A stretch of DNA of 64,000 bases from Gloeopeniophorella convolvens (lineage: Eukaryota > Basidiomycota > Agaricomycetes > Russulales). The notes below the pieces were generated by a model. That model did no database searches and was not told where the DNA came from. It saw only the letters and a list, made by a program, of their open reading frames with translations. Below, piece by piece: positions 12,861-23,581 of this stretch; the first letter of the stretch is position 1, and every line of letters starts with the position of its first letter. A program made the position numbers and the translations under genes. The stretch lies in assembly GCA_022496205.1 (NCBI GenBank), contig WTXD01000009.1, positions 62,001 to 126,000 of the forward strand, in the 5' to 3' direction.

Positions 12861-15676
12861 ATGGACGACAATGTGTCCTTGACGTCCGTCAAGTCTGTCT
12901 TGCCAGCGCCAGACACGCTCGCTCGTACGCTCTCATTCAACTCCTGGCCATATTCTGCGTTGCTCAACTGGATGTAGAGCTAATCAAACGCCTGCGCGCA
13001 CTCACGTTGCAGCTGCTCCCTCTGGAAGTAGACCCGAAGAGCATCAATGACCCTACAAGCAGGATTATAACTCCACAGGTCATCTCTGCGTACATCGCCG
13101 CTGCCGGGGATCTGGTCGAGGCAGTATGTCCGCACGTGTACCATAACAGCGCGCCTTGCTCATCTGCATGGACAGTTGCCATATTGTCTCCTTCGCGCGC
13201 GCCGTGACTTTATGCGTGAAGCTAATCGCAATGCTGCAGATTACGGAGAAAACCTCGGCCGAGGCAAGTTGTTGCTATGGTTCTAGCCGCGGTTCGTTAA
13301 TCCCGCCTTCTGCAGGTGTTGCGTGCGAGGTGCTTGCGCGGAGAATCGTTCACAAGTCTCCTGCGGACAGAATCCCGGCAATATTGTCGACGCGCTACAG
13401 GCATCGCCAGACCGATGGCGACATTGAGCTAAGTAGCGCGATGGAACTGGCAATCGACTCCCACTGGTACGGAATTTTGCGGATAAGGGAGGAATGAACA
13501 CATCTTGACCGCTTGAGCCCACGTAGCGCCATATTCCTGTCATCGAGCGAGGCTCAAGATGGTGAGTTCCTCGTCCCTTTTTTCTGCCTGTGGCTCACCG
13601 TGTCTCTGTAGTCATAAACTTGCTGTGGAGAGGAGAGTTGATACAGAAGAATACTGGAAATCACGATATCGATTGTGAGCCTATTCAACAAGCACCCGTC
13701 GGTATAGTCTCATGCGGTAGCAGACGTCCCTTTACATGGTCATATTGATTCCACTTTTTGGGGGCACATGGACCCCTCTCGCATTGCTGTTCCTCGGTGT
13801 GCACATTCATTGGCGTTTATACGCATTCTGGCTCACCGTCAAATGTAGCTACCAGAATGCCCTGCGTGTCCTTATCTGGCTCTTCTTCCTTGTGGTGTAC
13901 TCCCAGGCTGGTATGCCACCTCGTTGACATCCAAGGCTCTGTACTGACACTATCCATTCGATAGTCCGAGAGCCGCTCGACAGACTTGATCCTCAACACC
14001 GCCATCTCGACGAGTGGGAAATTGTACTATATATCATGGCTTTATCTTTTACATTTGGAGGTAAGACACTTTGTGTTTATCCCGGTCCTCGGGGCAAACA
14101 CTAAGTCGAGATCGTCAGACTTGCACAACGTTTGTTTTTACCCGCCAGCCTCGGGTATCTACCCCTGATATCAGACGCAGATCTACAAGGTCCTCCGTTT
14201 TGCGACATGGCGGGCTTTCGGCTTCTGGAACGTGGTGTCTACTATCACTGACGGGCTTCTACTTGCGGCCTTCATCTTGAGGATCACTGGTTTGGCCTCC
14301 ACAGGAGAGGGACAGGACCAAATCCGCCTCCGTAGCTTCCAAGTCCTGAGCTATGTGTCCCCTTTGATATGGTGGGTGCTCAGGCTTTCCGGATTTAACG
14401 CACGAGTTTGATGACTTTCGTCACAGGATGAGTACGGTTTTCACTATTTCACGGGGTCAAGCGAGATTCTGACTTGTCTCAGAACTTGTCACTGTATTTG
14501 ATGGCTATAAGTACATCGGGACAATGCAAATATGTGTTGCACGGATGCTCAGCGAATCTGGAATATTCTTTGCTGTAAGCGTTGTTTGCCTTGGTTCGCC
14601 ATGCGCACACTCACGCGGATCCGTAGCTACTATCTGTCCTAGGAATTGGCTTCCTTCAGGGATTATATGCACTTGACGCGGCGGATGGTCAAGTAGAACC
14701 CTCGTCAGCAGTTGTGCACGTTATGGTTCAAGCGCTATTGCAGTGCATTTGCAGTCATTTGAATGTCGGCCTATCGCTGAGTCCCTTGTCAGGTCCCCAA
14801 ATTACGACAAGTTCGCTGCAAGGTCTGTGTCAGGGGGGTCGACCCTTAATCTCTGGCTGACCGTCATTGAACAGCTCCGCCAGCCAATTACTCTACTATC
14901 TTTGGAATGTTGTGACTGCTGTCATACTCCTGAACGTCCTGATCTCCCTCTTCTCTTCTGCGTACTCTGATGTAGGTCAGGCTTACTACTACGGGGACGT
15001 CACTAATCCTTTTGCCTGTGTGTGTAGGTCGTTGATGACGCGGAGGCGGAGTTTCTGGCGTTCTATGCGAGCAAGACTGTGGCTATGATCCGCGCTCCGG
15101 ACTCATACGTCTATCCCGCACCGTTTAATCTCATTGAGATACTCTTTGTTGCGCCCTTCGAGTCCGTGTCCACCACTGCCTGTGTTAGCTTCGCTGACGA
15201 GAGTTCCCAATAGATACATCCTCCAACCATCAGCTTACGCGAAGGTGGGGTCTCTCCAAAGTAATATCTCCCGGTCCTAACCACCGCGCAGCTGAATCGC
15301 GTCGTCATGACCATTTTGTTCTTCGTTCCGTTGACGTTGATCGCTCTGTATGAGTCGTCATCCTTGTCAAAGAACAGGTGGTTGGATGGCTTCCTTAACG
15401 GACTGCCACTGGACGACGACGATAGTCCAGCCGCACGCGATCCCGAGGTGAACGGAGATGATGCCCAGAATGGCCTAGTAATCAGCAAGGTACCATTCTC
15501 AGAGCTGATCAAAGTGTTCCCAAATACCCATGAGGTAAGACGAATCGTAAATCGTGGCGAGACTCGGACGTTGACTGTTCTTTTAGTCAAGCGAATCCAA
15601 CATTGTTAACGAAATCCAAGAGTTGAAGGAGCGGCTAGATGCGCTCGTCAAATCTTTGGAGGCGCGAAAGTCTTGA
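12861..15676 (+). CDS. YVC1: Vacuolar TRP-type cation channel Yvc1 (20 exons)
   Basis: Predicted Ca2+-permeable TRP-family channel of the vacuole. Twenty exons sum to 1818 nt, 605 aa in frame: 12861-12924, 12978-13123, 13176-13263, 13316-13466, 13527-13561, 13612-13674, 13724-13796, 13849-13910, 13965-14060, 14119-14129, 14181-14371, 14427-14431, 14483-14574, 14627-14742, 14793-14822, 14875-14971, 15028-15161, 15214-15244, 15292-15534, 15587-15676. The cytosolic N-terminus (RRDFMREANRNAADYGENLG; VACEVLARRIVHKSPADRIP) precedes six TM helices, with VLIWLFFLVVYSQAVREPLD, LVTVFDGYKYIGTMQICVAR and FFALLSVLGIGFLQGLYALD. The C-terminal FNLIEILFVAPFE and an acidic tail follow. Exons of 11 and 5 nt and a GC-AG intron at 13264-13315 are required to keep frame. 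The start is the first ATG consistent with the family N-terminus. Confidence 0.92.
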
Positions 15677-15811
15677 CAAATGGATCGATTTCAGGGCTTA
15701 TGAAGATGCATTACCAATGACTTTGGCAAAAGGACCATGTCACGATCCTGCTGTCATTCATGTATAGCTACAAACTGATTGGTGATACATGGTGAGAATG
15801 AACCTCTGAGA

Positions 15812-16585
15812 TTATGTGTCGAATCCCCGCGAGTCGCCCGTAGGATCACGGGTAAGTTGCGTCAGCACGCCCATGGCACGCACGAAGAAAGGTCGAATCT
15901 CGTTAATCTCCATCGAGCAGAAATTTGGCAACTGAGTGAACGTGAGCGGGCACCCTCAAGGCAAGTAAACGCATTGCATACACTCAATTCGCTGTGGTCG
16001 ATCTTTTGGAGACCCTCCCTACTTTTCGCTTGCCTGGCTTCACGGATATCCTTCAACAGAGATCTGATTTTGTCCGAGTTCTGGATATCGTCCGGCGCGC
16101 TGGATGGGCCCCCGTGAGCGTGAGCGTGGGGGAGCGTCAGTACACGCACCTATCGAGGAGCAGCTTCGCCACTTCTGCGAAGCGGAACGGCATCTGACTG
16201 AATTCCGGCCGGCTTGTTTCCTGAGCAAATCGCTCCTGCAAAAACTCTTATGCACATAGATGAGCCGTTCGCCGTGCGCAAATCAGCTGCAGGCGCACCG
16301 ACACTCAGCCACTCGGGCGCTACAATATGACACTTCTTTTTCATCTTCAAATTCATAGCCATCCACAATGGTATCTTAGCCTTGTTGGGTGGACGCAAGG
16401 GACCGTACGCTCCCTGAAGATCTTCTTGAGCCTGGCGGATAGAACGCTGGGAATTCTAGCCATACAGAGATGAAAGCAGTGCGTTCCATAGCAATGAGGG
16501 GTATGATTTCCACGAGCTCTTCTGACGCGATAAGCTCAAGCTCTGGTGGTGTGAGCGAATTTCTTAGGGAGACAGGGAGCGCCAT
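15812..16585 (-). CDS. PSF2: GINS complex subunit Psf2
   Basis: Join of 16466-16585, 16299-16413, 16150-16246, 15982-16099 and 15812-15931 gives 189 aa; introns are 50-52 nt. It opens MALPVSLRNSLTPPELELIA. Family blocks follow in order: GPLRPPNKAKIPLWMAMNLK, CHIVAPEWLSVEFLQERF, RFAEVAKLLLDSAPDDIQNS, KIRSLLKDIREARQAKSREG and MEINEIRPFFVRAMGVLTQL. Psf2 is one of four GINS subunits that join Cdc45 and Mcm2-7 in the replicative helicase. It converges with YVC1 (135 bp between stops) and diverges from the haspin gene. Confidence 0.95.
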
Positions 16586-16896
16586 GATCGTGCCGTCGCG
16601 GTCGAAAGACGCGAGTGGCAGTGTGGCGCGCGCGCCGGCTGGACGCGTTAACGGGCGTCAGGGATCGCCGATCGTGCCCTCGTGCTTTGTTGAGCAATCA
16701 CGTGACGAGACGCGTTGTGCGGGCGTTGTGTGTTGTTTGTGCCAGGTTGGATCGGGATGGTCACAGATCTATCCTCGACGCCTGCCTGTGGCCGGGCACG
16801 TTCATGCAATACCCCCTCGCATCAGCTCTTCCTTATCCGCTTGGTCACTGGCTCGTTTTGTCTTTCTTCTTCGCGCAACTTGCTGTGGCTGTATTC
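16586..16896. promoter_or_regulatory. Shared divergent region of PSF2 and haspin
   Basis: 311 bp separate two start codons pointing away from each other. Promoter function is inferred from geometry only. An upstream in-frame open stretch exists on the plus strand (from 16615), but the family N-terminus MLGTHTKQVFSYGRRN begins at 16897. Confidence 0.4.
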
Positions 16897-19492
16897 ATGC
16901 TCGGCACACACACAAAGCAGGTCTTCTCGTACGGGCGCAGGAATCGGCGCATCATTTCGGTCTCCAAATCGGAAGTGTTTGACGATGAAAGCACGAAAAG
17001 AATCTCTGTGTATAACGCTGCACCTAACCTGATGCGCGATGCTCAGAGCAACGAAAACACGCTTTCCATCTCTGGCGCACCACTTTCAAAACGCAAGCAG
17101 GGAGCGGGCAAGAGACTTGGGGTGTCCTCAGCCGCATCCTCTACCTTTTCTTCTCCAGCTCCCTCTCATAGGGTAAACAAGGCCTCGAAAGTGCACAAGA
17201 CGGACTCGCCTCGCAAGCCTCTGCAATCTTCGGACTCGGGCCGGCGCCCTCTCGGCAGCCATTCCATCAACGTTTTAAAGCAGTCCACTCCCGTCAAGCC
17301 CAAGAGAAAGGCTAGAAAATCGGGCTCAAAGGGAACGCCAAAGTCACTCGCTCCTCAGTCCCCGGTCATTGACGTGGAGATCTTCGTTCTGGACGAAGCA
17401 GGGACGAGGGTCAGCCAGGAATGGCGAACATCCAGGACGAATGTGCAAGTGAATCCTGCGACGACAGTATCACTGGACGCAGCCTCGTCTAGGCGGACTG
17501 TTGCAAGGGCAGATACCATTGTTATCTCTGATGATGATGATGATGACTACGTTCTGTCACCGCAGCCCAAGCGGCGAGTCAAGGGCAGACAACTAATTGT
17601 GATATCTTCGGACGAAGAAGACAACGGCGATCCTCCAGTCATCTCCATACCCTCATCTAATTTTGCCGTCCCATCAAGCCCCCCTATACCTGATGCTCGA
17701 AGAGACTATGCAGAGGTCCAATTCGATATGGATCATTCAGAGCCGACCACGCCTCGCCACTGTGCTGCAGCATGGCCACCATCCCGTTCAAAAACGCAAT
17801 TTTGGGCAGAGTCCCCGCAACCGCCATTCACAGCGCCTTCACATCACCAGGACATCCCCGAGCCCCCACTCACCAACTCCTCTCCGCCACCACCCACTCG
17901 CAGCAAGCCCCGTCAGCTCACACCTATTCGCCGGAAGGTGTTCACCTCGCGTAACTACCTACCCCCATCCCCCTCATCCAGCATAGACCTCGATGTTTCC
18001 GATGCATCCTTGGACATCGAAGAGCTGACGCTCTCGTCTGTTCCGTTCAAGGGCGACGCGACGCCCACCCAACCCGCATACCTCACACCATTGCTGGAAG
18101 AATGTGGACAGAGCGCTCCAGTGGAATTTTCCGCGTTTATAGATTCATTTCCTTTCCACCCCATCGTCCGCTCGTCCGATTCCCGTCATGCCGCGTTCCA
18201 AAAGATCGGAGAGGCATCGTACTCGGAGGTCTTTGGCATCGGCGATGTCGTGCTCAAGATCATCCCCCTTCGCAAAGAAGAAGCAGAGCACGAGAGCTAC
18301 GCTGAATCTCCCGCTCCTAGCGATGCGAAAGATGTGCTCAAGGAGATCATCGTTACACGGGCAATGGGCGAAATATGCGATGGATTCGTCAGCCTCTTGA
18401 AGACCTACGTGGTTCGCGGAAAATACCCGTCTCTGCTTTTGGACCTCTGGGACGAATACAACCAGACGAAGGGCTCAGAGAGCGTGAGACCAGGTGTGTT
18501 TTCCCGCACATCGACTTTCTAAGTGCTGACTGAGGTCTGGCCAGATATGTTGGCCGTATCACAGGTATATGCGATCATCGTGCTACCCAATGGCGGACCG
18601 GATTTAGAAGCCTATACCTTCGCCCAGCCAACCAAGACGGGCTGGCGGCAGGCCTGCAGTTTATTTTGGCAGATCACACGGACCCTTGCGACGGCGGAAG
18701 ATCTGGTGTCGTTCGAGGTGTGTCTCTTTTCTATCCTGTTCCCGTCACGGCACTGAGATGATTGCGCTTCCAGCACCGGGATCTCCATTGGGGCCAAATT
18801 CTCGTGAAGAATATCCCTGCCAAGTTGGCTTCGCGTCGAGGTACCCTCGCCACTGACGTCTGGCTTCCTATGGATCACGAAAGCCATGGTGTCAGGGCCA
18901 CGGTGATCGACCTTGGCCTCGCACGAGTGGACTCCTTCCCCGCGGACGGCGACATTGAAACACACTGGACGCCCTTTGACGAAGATATCTTCGACGGGGA
19001 GGGTCAGTGCTTAGATTCGAATTTCGGGCCTTTCGCGCTGACTTGATGGCCCTGCAGGAGACTACCAGTTTGATATCTATCGTCTCATGCGTGACCACAT
19101 TGGTGGTCGGTGGGACGACTTCAGGCCTCTCACCAACGTGATGGTGCGAAAACCCTTCCTTCATGACCTGCCTTTCGCATATAACGAGTGTTGGACGCAT
19201 ATAGTGGCTGCACTACCTGACCCTTAAGTTGCTTAAGTCGAAGCAACTACGCGCGCCACGCAAAAGCGCCGTTACAGGTAATTTAGTTTTCACAGAACGC
19301 CAATGCTACGAGTGCCTCCTCGAGTTAGAAGCCCTGCTGTCGCAAACCCTGCGAACAGTGACTAGGACCACGGTGGCAAAAAAGGGTCGAAAGAAGGCCT
19401 CCGCGCCTGCCAAGGAGGCCGTTGCACCAGCGTCGGACCTCCAATGCGCTGGCGATATACTCAAGTTTGGGCAAACGATGGGCTGGGTGTAA
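16897..19492 (+). CDS. Haspin-type histone H3-Thr3 kinase
   Basis: Join of 16897-18493, 18545-18717, 18774-19002, 19058-19143 and 19205-19492 gives 790 aa; introns are 51-61 nt. The first 400 residues are disordered, Ser/Pro/Lys-rich, with two SUMO-interaction-like patches (TIVISDDDDDDYVLSP and QLIVISSDEEDNGD). The C-terminal kinase has the divergent haspin pattern: FQKIGEASYSEVFGIGDVVL (P-loop), VLKEIIVTRAMGEICDGFVS, then EHRDLHWGQILVKN (catalytic loop), VIDLGLARVD in place of a DFG, and WTPFDEDIFDGEGDYQFDIY. Haspin phosphorylates H3 Thr3 to place the chromosomal passenger complex at centromeres. C-terminal FTERQCYECLLELEALLSQT also fits. Confidence 0.93.
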
Positions 19493-19929
19493 GGTTGGGA
19501 CCCAGAGGTCATCTGTGCATATCTCGCTGTCATCGTCTGTACCTCGCTGTATGTTCGTCTCGCTGCTGTCCTGGTTCTGTAATCACATCATTGTCATGCT
19601 GTAATATTCAATGTTGTTCCAACACAACACACACAGAGAAACCTGCAATCCAGTGTTCCACTGTCTAAGCAGATTCCAACAACATGCATACATCGCAAAA
19701 GTTGACAACAGGTAGAGAGGATATAGAATGCTAGCGATGCCGCGCCAGACTTTCGGCTGTGATACTGATACAAAGCGAAGCATGAAGAACACAGACACAC
19801 ACAGGATGGTATAATTTATCTGCCAGCACACCGTCAGCACACGCAACGCAACTCCAGGTCTGCCGGGCACGAGCACTCACCCCGATAATGAGCCCAACAG
19901 AAGCTGGCCAGTTAGCCAGCCGCCCCGCG
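19493..19929. other. Convergent intergenic region with a possible small membrane ORF
   Basis: Lies between the stops of the haspin gene and the disordered protein. On the minus strand, 19583-19876 is open and reads a hydrophobic peptide (ILCVSVFFMLRFVSVS, SILYPLYLLSTFAMYACCW). A GT..AG pair could join it to WPASVGLIIG upstream near 19880-19910. The sequence is more AT-rich than neighbouring genes. It may simply be 3' UTR; no family was recognised. Confidence 0.25.
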
Positions 19930-21216
19930 TCATCCGGCCGCCTTGCGCACCGGCCGCGCGCGCGGCGACTCCGACGCGCTCGCCGCCTGGCGCGTGAGCG
20001 AAGGCATGCGCGTGGTGTACGGCGCCTCCGCCTTCTTCGCGGACTTGCGGCGGCAGCGCGGCGCAGGCCCTGCGGGCACCGCAACGGGCACGAACTCCTG
20101 CGCGGGGCCGCGCTTGCGCAGAAAGTACCGCGGCGTGGGGGGCTCGGCGGCGGCTGACGGGGGTGATGGTTGGCTCTGGCCTACGCGCTCGCGGCGGGGC
20201 GAGGGCGAGGGCGGAGTCGAGGCGCGGCGCGTGCGCGGATGATGCGGGCTCGTCGCGGGCTCCGTTGCGGGGCGCGGCGAGCCACCGCCCGGTGGCTGCG
20301 GGAACGGCAGAGAGAAGCCGGGCTGCAAAGGAGTCATGTCGGCAGGCGTAGGTGCAGGCGGGAGGGCCTGCGGGGCGGGCATGTCGCTCGTCGCGGTCGG
20401 CCACGTCAGCGAGCCTTGTGGCGTGACGAGCGGCGTGTTGACGTGCGGCTCGATCTCTTGGGAGTCCGGGTCGCGCAGGGTGTCGGGCCCGTAAAGCAGC
20501 CGTTGCTGCTCGAGTTCGTGGAACGGCCGGGCGAAGTTGAGCGTGGGCGAGACAGGCGTCGGTGCGTACTGCAGGGCGCGCGCCGAGGGCTGCGAGCCTG
20601 AGGGGGGTTGGGAGAGGTCAGCGTACACCGCATCGCGAAACAGTCGCTGGCGTTGCTGGGACGCTGGGGGGACGATGGGTTCTGTTGATTTGCGTTCAAG
20701 CCGCTTTGCTTTGTCGGCATTTTCGTCGCCTGTGTCTTCTTCCCAGTCTATCGAGGATGTTTGGGAGGAGGGTCCTGCAGTGTCACTCTGACTTTGCGAG
20801 GCGGAGATGGCGGGGAACACCTCGTCCAGCGGATCAGACTGCCGCTTGAGACGTTTGAGGGGTCTGGCATTCGGTACGGGCTGGCGGATGCGGGGTATCG
20901 ACGGGATGGAAGGTAGGTTGCTTTCGTAGGCAAAGTCTCTGACTTTGATGCCATGGCGGGCGAGTTCTTGTACAGACAACTGAGGTTGCGGTGCGGGTTG
21001 TTGTGAATGAGTTGCGAGGGAGGTCCGCCTCGTGTAGTTTGCAGCTGAAGCGGACGGGCTGGGCCAGCGGGCGCTTGGAGACTTTGCAGGACACATTCTG
21101 AGGATTCACGGGGTTCAAGACGGGATCAGGCCTCGACTCACAATCTGTGGTTGAAACAGGACCGTTTTGCTGGCCGCAGCGGCCGTTGGGCGGGCTGCGC
21201 TTGTGGCAGAACTCAT
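19930..21216 (-). CDS. Disordered Pro/Ser-rich protein, unknown
   Basis: Join of 21142-21216 and 19930-21081 gives 408 aa with one 60-nt intron whose acceptor (AAAG at 21082-21085) was fixed by phase. It opens MSSATSAARPTAAAASKTVL. One more conserved-looking stretch near the N-terminus reads LSVQELARHGIKVRDFAYES. The rest is low complexity: many SP/TP sites, an acidic block (SSIDWEEDTGDENADKAKRL) and a basic tail (RCRRKSAKKAEAPYTTRMPS). The SP/TP density and basic tail suggest a nuclear, CDK-regulated protein, but this is inference. I do not recognise the family. The start is uncertain; an in-frame ATG lies upstream at 21315. Confidence 0.65.
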
Positions 21217-21671
21217 CGCAGCGGATGCAGAGGCGAGCCGCTCCGTGTTGTGTCGGAACGACGCAGTTGACAGCGTTGAGTGCTCATCCGAGTCGCTTCC
21301 AGACACTTTGTGCATCCCTCCAGTGTCAACGCCTTGTCAGTTGCACATCTGGCCACACAGAAATTTGCACGGACGGTATCGATTGTTGGAGGAGGACACG
21401 ATAGACGTCGAGGCGCTCAGCGTCGACGTGTTGGAACTTGGTTTGACTCGGAGGCCTTGTGACCACCAAACATGCATATCCACTCGCCGTACAACGCGTC
21501 GCGTCGGCCCCTCGCGCCATGCATCGGTCCCCTCTTGCCGCTCAACCTCTTTCCTCTCCGTCCACACACTACACAGAGAAGCGTCCGCGTCTTGCACAGC
21601 GTAGCAGCGTCACGCGCACGCACAGTATACCCCGCATCGTTTCCCGACGACGCTAGACCCACACGATCCGC
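21217..21671. other. Divergent intergenic region
   Basis: Separates the disordered protein (minus) from the PP2C gene (plus). Short open frames occur on both strands without recognisable features. It probably holds both promoters. Confidence 0.35.
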
Positions 21672-23434
21672 ATGCTCAGGCGCGCATGGAAGCCCGTCGT
21701 CGGCGTTGTCGTCGTCGCTACCCCCGCCGCATATTTGTATCGTAGGTATACCGCAACCAAACCCCCCGGCACTTTCAACATCAACGTCAGGGAAAAGGGG
21801 CCAGACGGCAAGACCATCATGGCAAAACGCGACTTTGCTCTCTTGTCCAAGGACGAAGTCGACCGCCGGATCGGCGAGTTTGCAACATTCACGAGCCAGG
21901 CACCCTACCAGGGCCTCATTTGGAAGCACACTACTGCACACTTGTCGTCGAATAGCCCTATAGAGGACGCACATGCAGAGGCCGTCATCACTACCGATGC
22001 TACCACTGCCAATCCTGCGCGCAACCTTCTCTTTTATGCCGTCATGGATGGGCACGCGGGCACCCAAACCTCCTCTTTGCTCTCGCATGTGCTCATACCC
22101 GCTGTCGCCCTTGAGCTCGCCTCGTTCATTCACGGGGAGAGCGCCTCTGCAAAGGCACCCTCCGTCCTCGATAGTGTTAGGTCTCTCGTGTCGTCCAAGC
22201 CGCTCACCCCAGTGGATGCACCCAAGACCAACCACATCGAGCAGGTGTCACAGGCTATCCAAAGGGCGTTTTCCAATGTCGACTTTGAGATTGTCAACGG
22301 ACCTCTCCGCCTGCTTGCAGCCAATGTCGGCAAGCTGGACAAGGACAAGATCCCAGACCTTAGCCAGCATCCTATGGCAGAGGCATCCATCACGCCTGCT
22401 CTGTCAGGTGAGTCACCCTCCCTTTCTGTAAGTCTCCTGCGATTCTAACATGCCTCAAGGCAGCTGTGCGTTGATGGCATTCCTCGACCCCTCAAATAAC
22501 GACCTTTACGTCGCATGTACGGGGGACAGCCGCGCCGTCGCCGGGATCTGGGAAGAGAACGAAGACGGTACGGGCAAATGGCGCGTGGAGGTTCTCTCCG
22601 AAGATCAAACCGGACGCAATCCCAACGAATTGAAACGGTGCGCCGCTTGCCCTTCATATCCGCATTCCGCGCGCTTTCTCACACCCCGCGCACCACACGC
22701 AGCGTTCAATCAGAGCACCCCGCGAGCGAGGCAGACGAGGTCATCATGCGTGGGCGCATCCTCGGCGGGCTCGAGCCGTCCCGGGCCTTCGGCGACGCCC
22801 GCTACAAGTGGCCCCGCGAAGTGCAGGACACGTAAGTCGCTGTGACGTGCTTCTCGCTCTGCTTCGTTTGACCCTGTGGCCCATGATCCGCAGCTTAAAC
22901 AAGGCCTTCATCGCGGGCACTGGGAAGAACATGCGCGCGCCGCCGGCCACGCTCAAGACGCCCCCGTACGTCACCGCGACGCCCGTCGTCACGCACCGGA
23001 AGCTGTCCCTCCCGCGGCCAGGTGCAGACACGCCCACGGCGTCGCTCAGGTTCCTCGTCCTGGCCACCGACGGGCTCTGGGACGAGCTCAGCTCGGAGGA
23101 GGTCGTCTCGCTCGTCGGGGGCTACCTCGCCGGACTCAAGGGCACCGTCCCCAAGGCCGACCTGGACAGGCTCGTGCCCACCACCCGCGGCGCGCCCACC
23201 GTGCGCGGCAAGACGGAACGCACGAGCAGCGCGCCGTCGGACGCGTGGGCGTTCGAGGACGACAACGTCAGCGCGCACCTCATCCGGAATGCGTTCGGCG
23301 GTGGCAACGAGGCTGCCCTGCGCAGGATCCTCAGCATCCCCGCGCCGCACTCACGGCGCTGGCGGGACGACGTCACGGTCACCGTGGTCTGGTGGGAGGA
23401 GGCGGAGAAGCGCCAGGCAAGGGCCAGGCTCTGA
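21672..23434 (+). CDS. Mitochondrial PP2C-type phosphatase (PTC5-like)
   Basis: Join of 21672-22407, 22460-22637, 22703-22831 and 22894-23434 gives 527 aa; introns are 52, 65 and 62 nt. The N-terminus is basic then hydrophobic (MLRRAWKPVVGVVVVATPAA), fitting a mitochondrial signal with inner-membrane anchor. PP2C motifs are complete: IEDAHAEAV, YAVMDGHAGTQTSSLLSHVL (metal-binding D and G of the DGHGG box; A replaces the first G), ACTGDSRAV, RILGGLEPSRAFGDARYKWP, VLATDGLWDELSSEEVVSLV and WRDDVTVTVVWWEE. In yeast, Ptc5 dephosphorylates the pyruvate dehydrogenase E1 subunit. PTC6/PTC7-like roles cannot be excluded from sequence alone. Confidence 0.9.
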
Positions 23435-23581
23435 GCACCGCTTGCGACCTCCCAACGCGCTTTTCATTCATCCCTCCCTACCGCCACCGCCACCACAGTC
23501 CACTTATACATACACTGTACTATAGAATTGTGATAACGAAGACTCAGACAGACCGCAATCTATATATAGCGAGGGATAACT

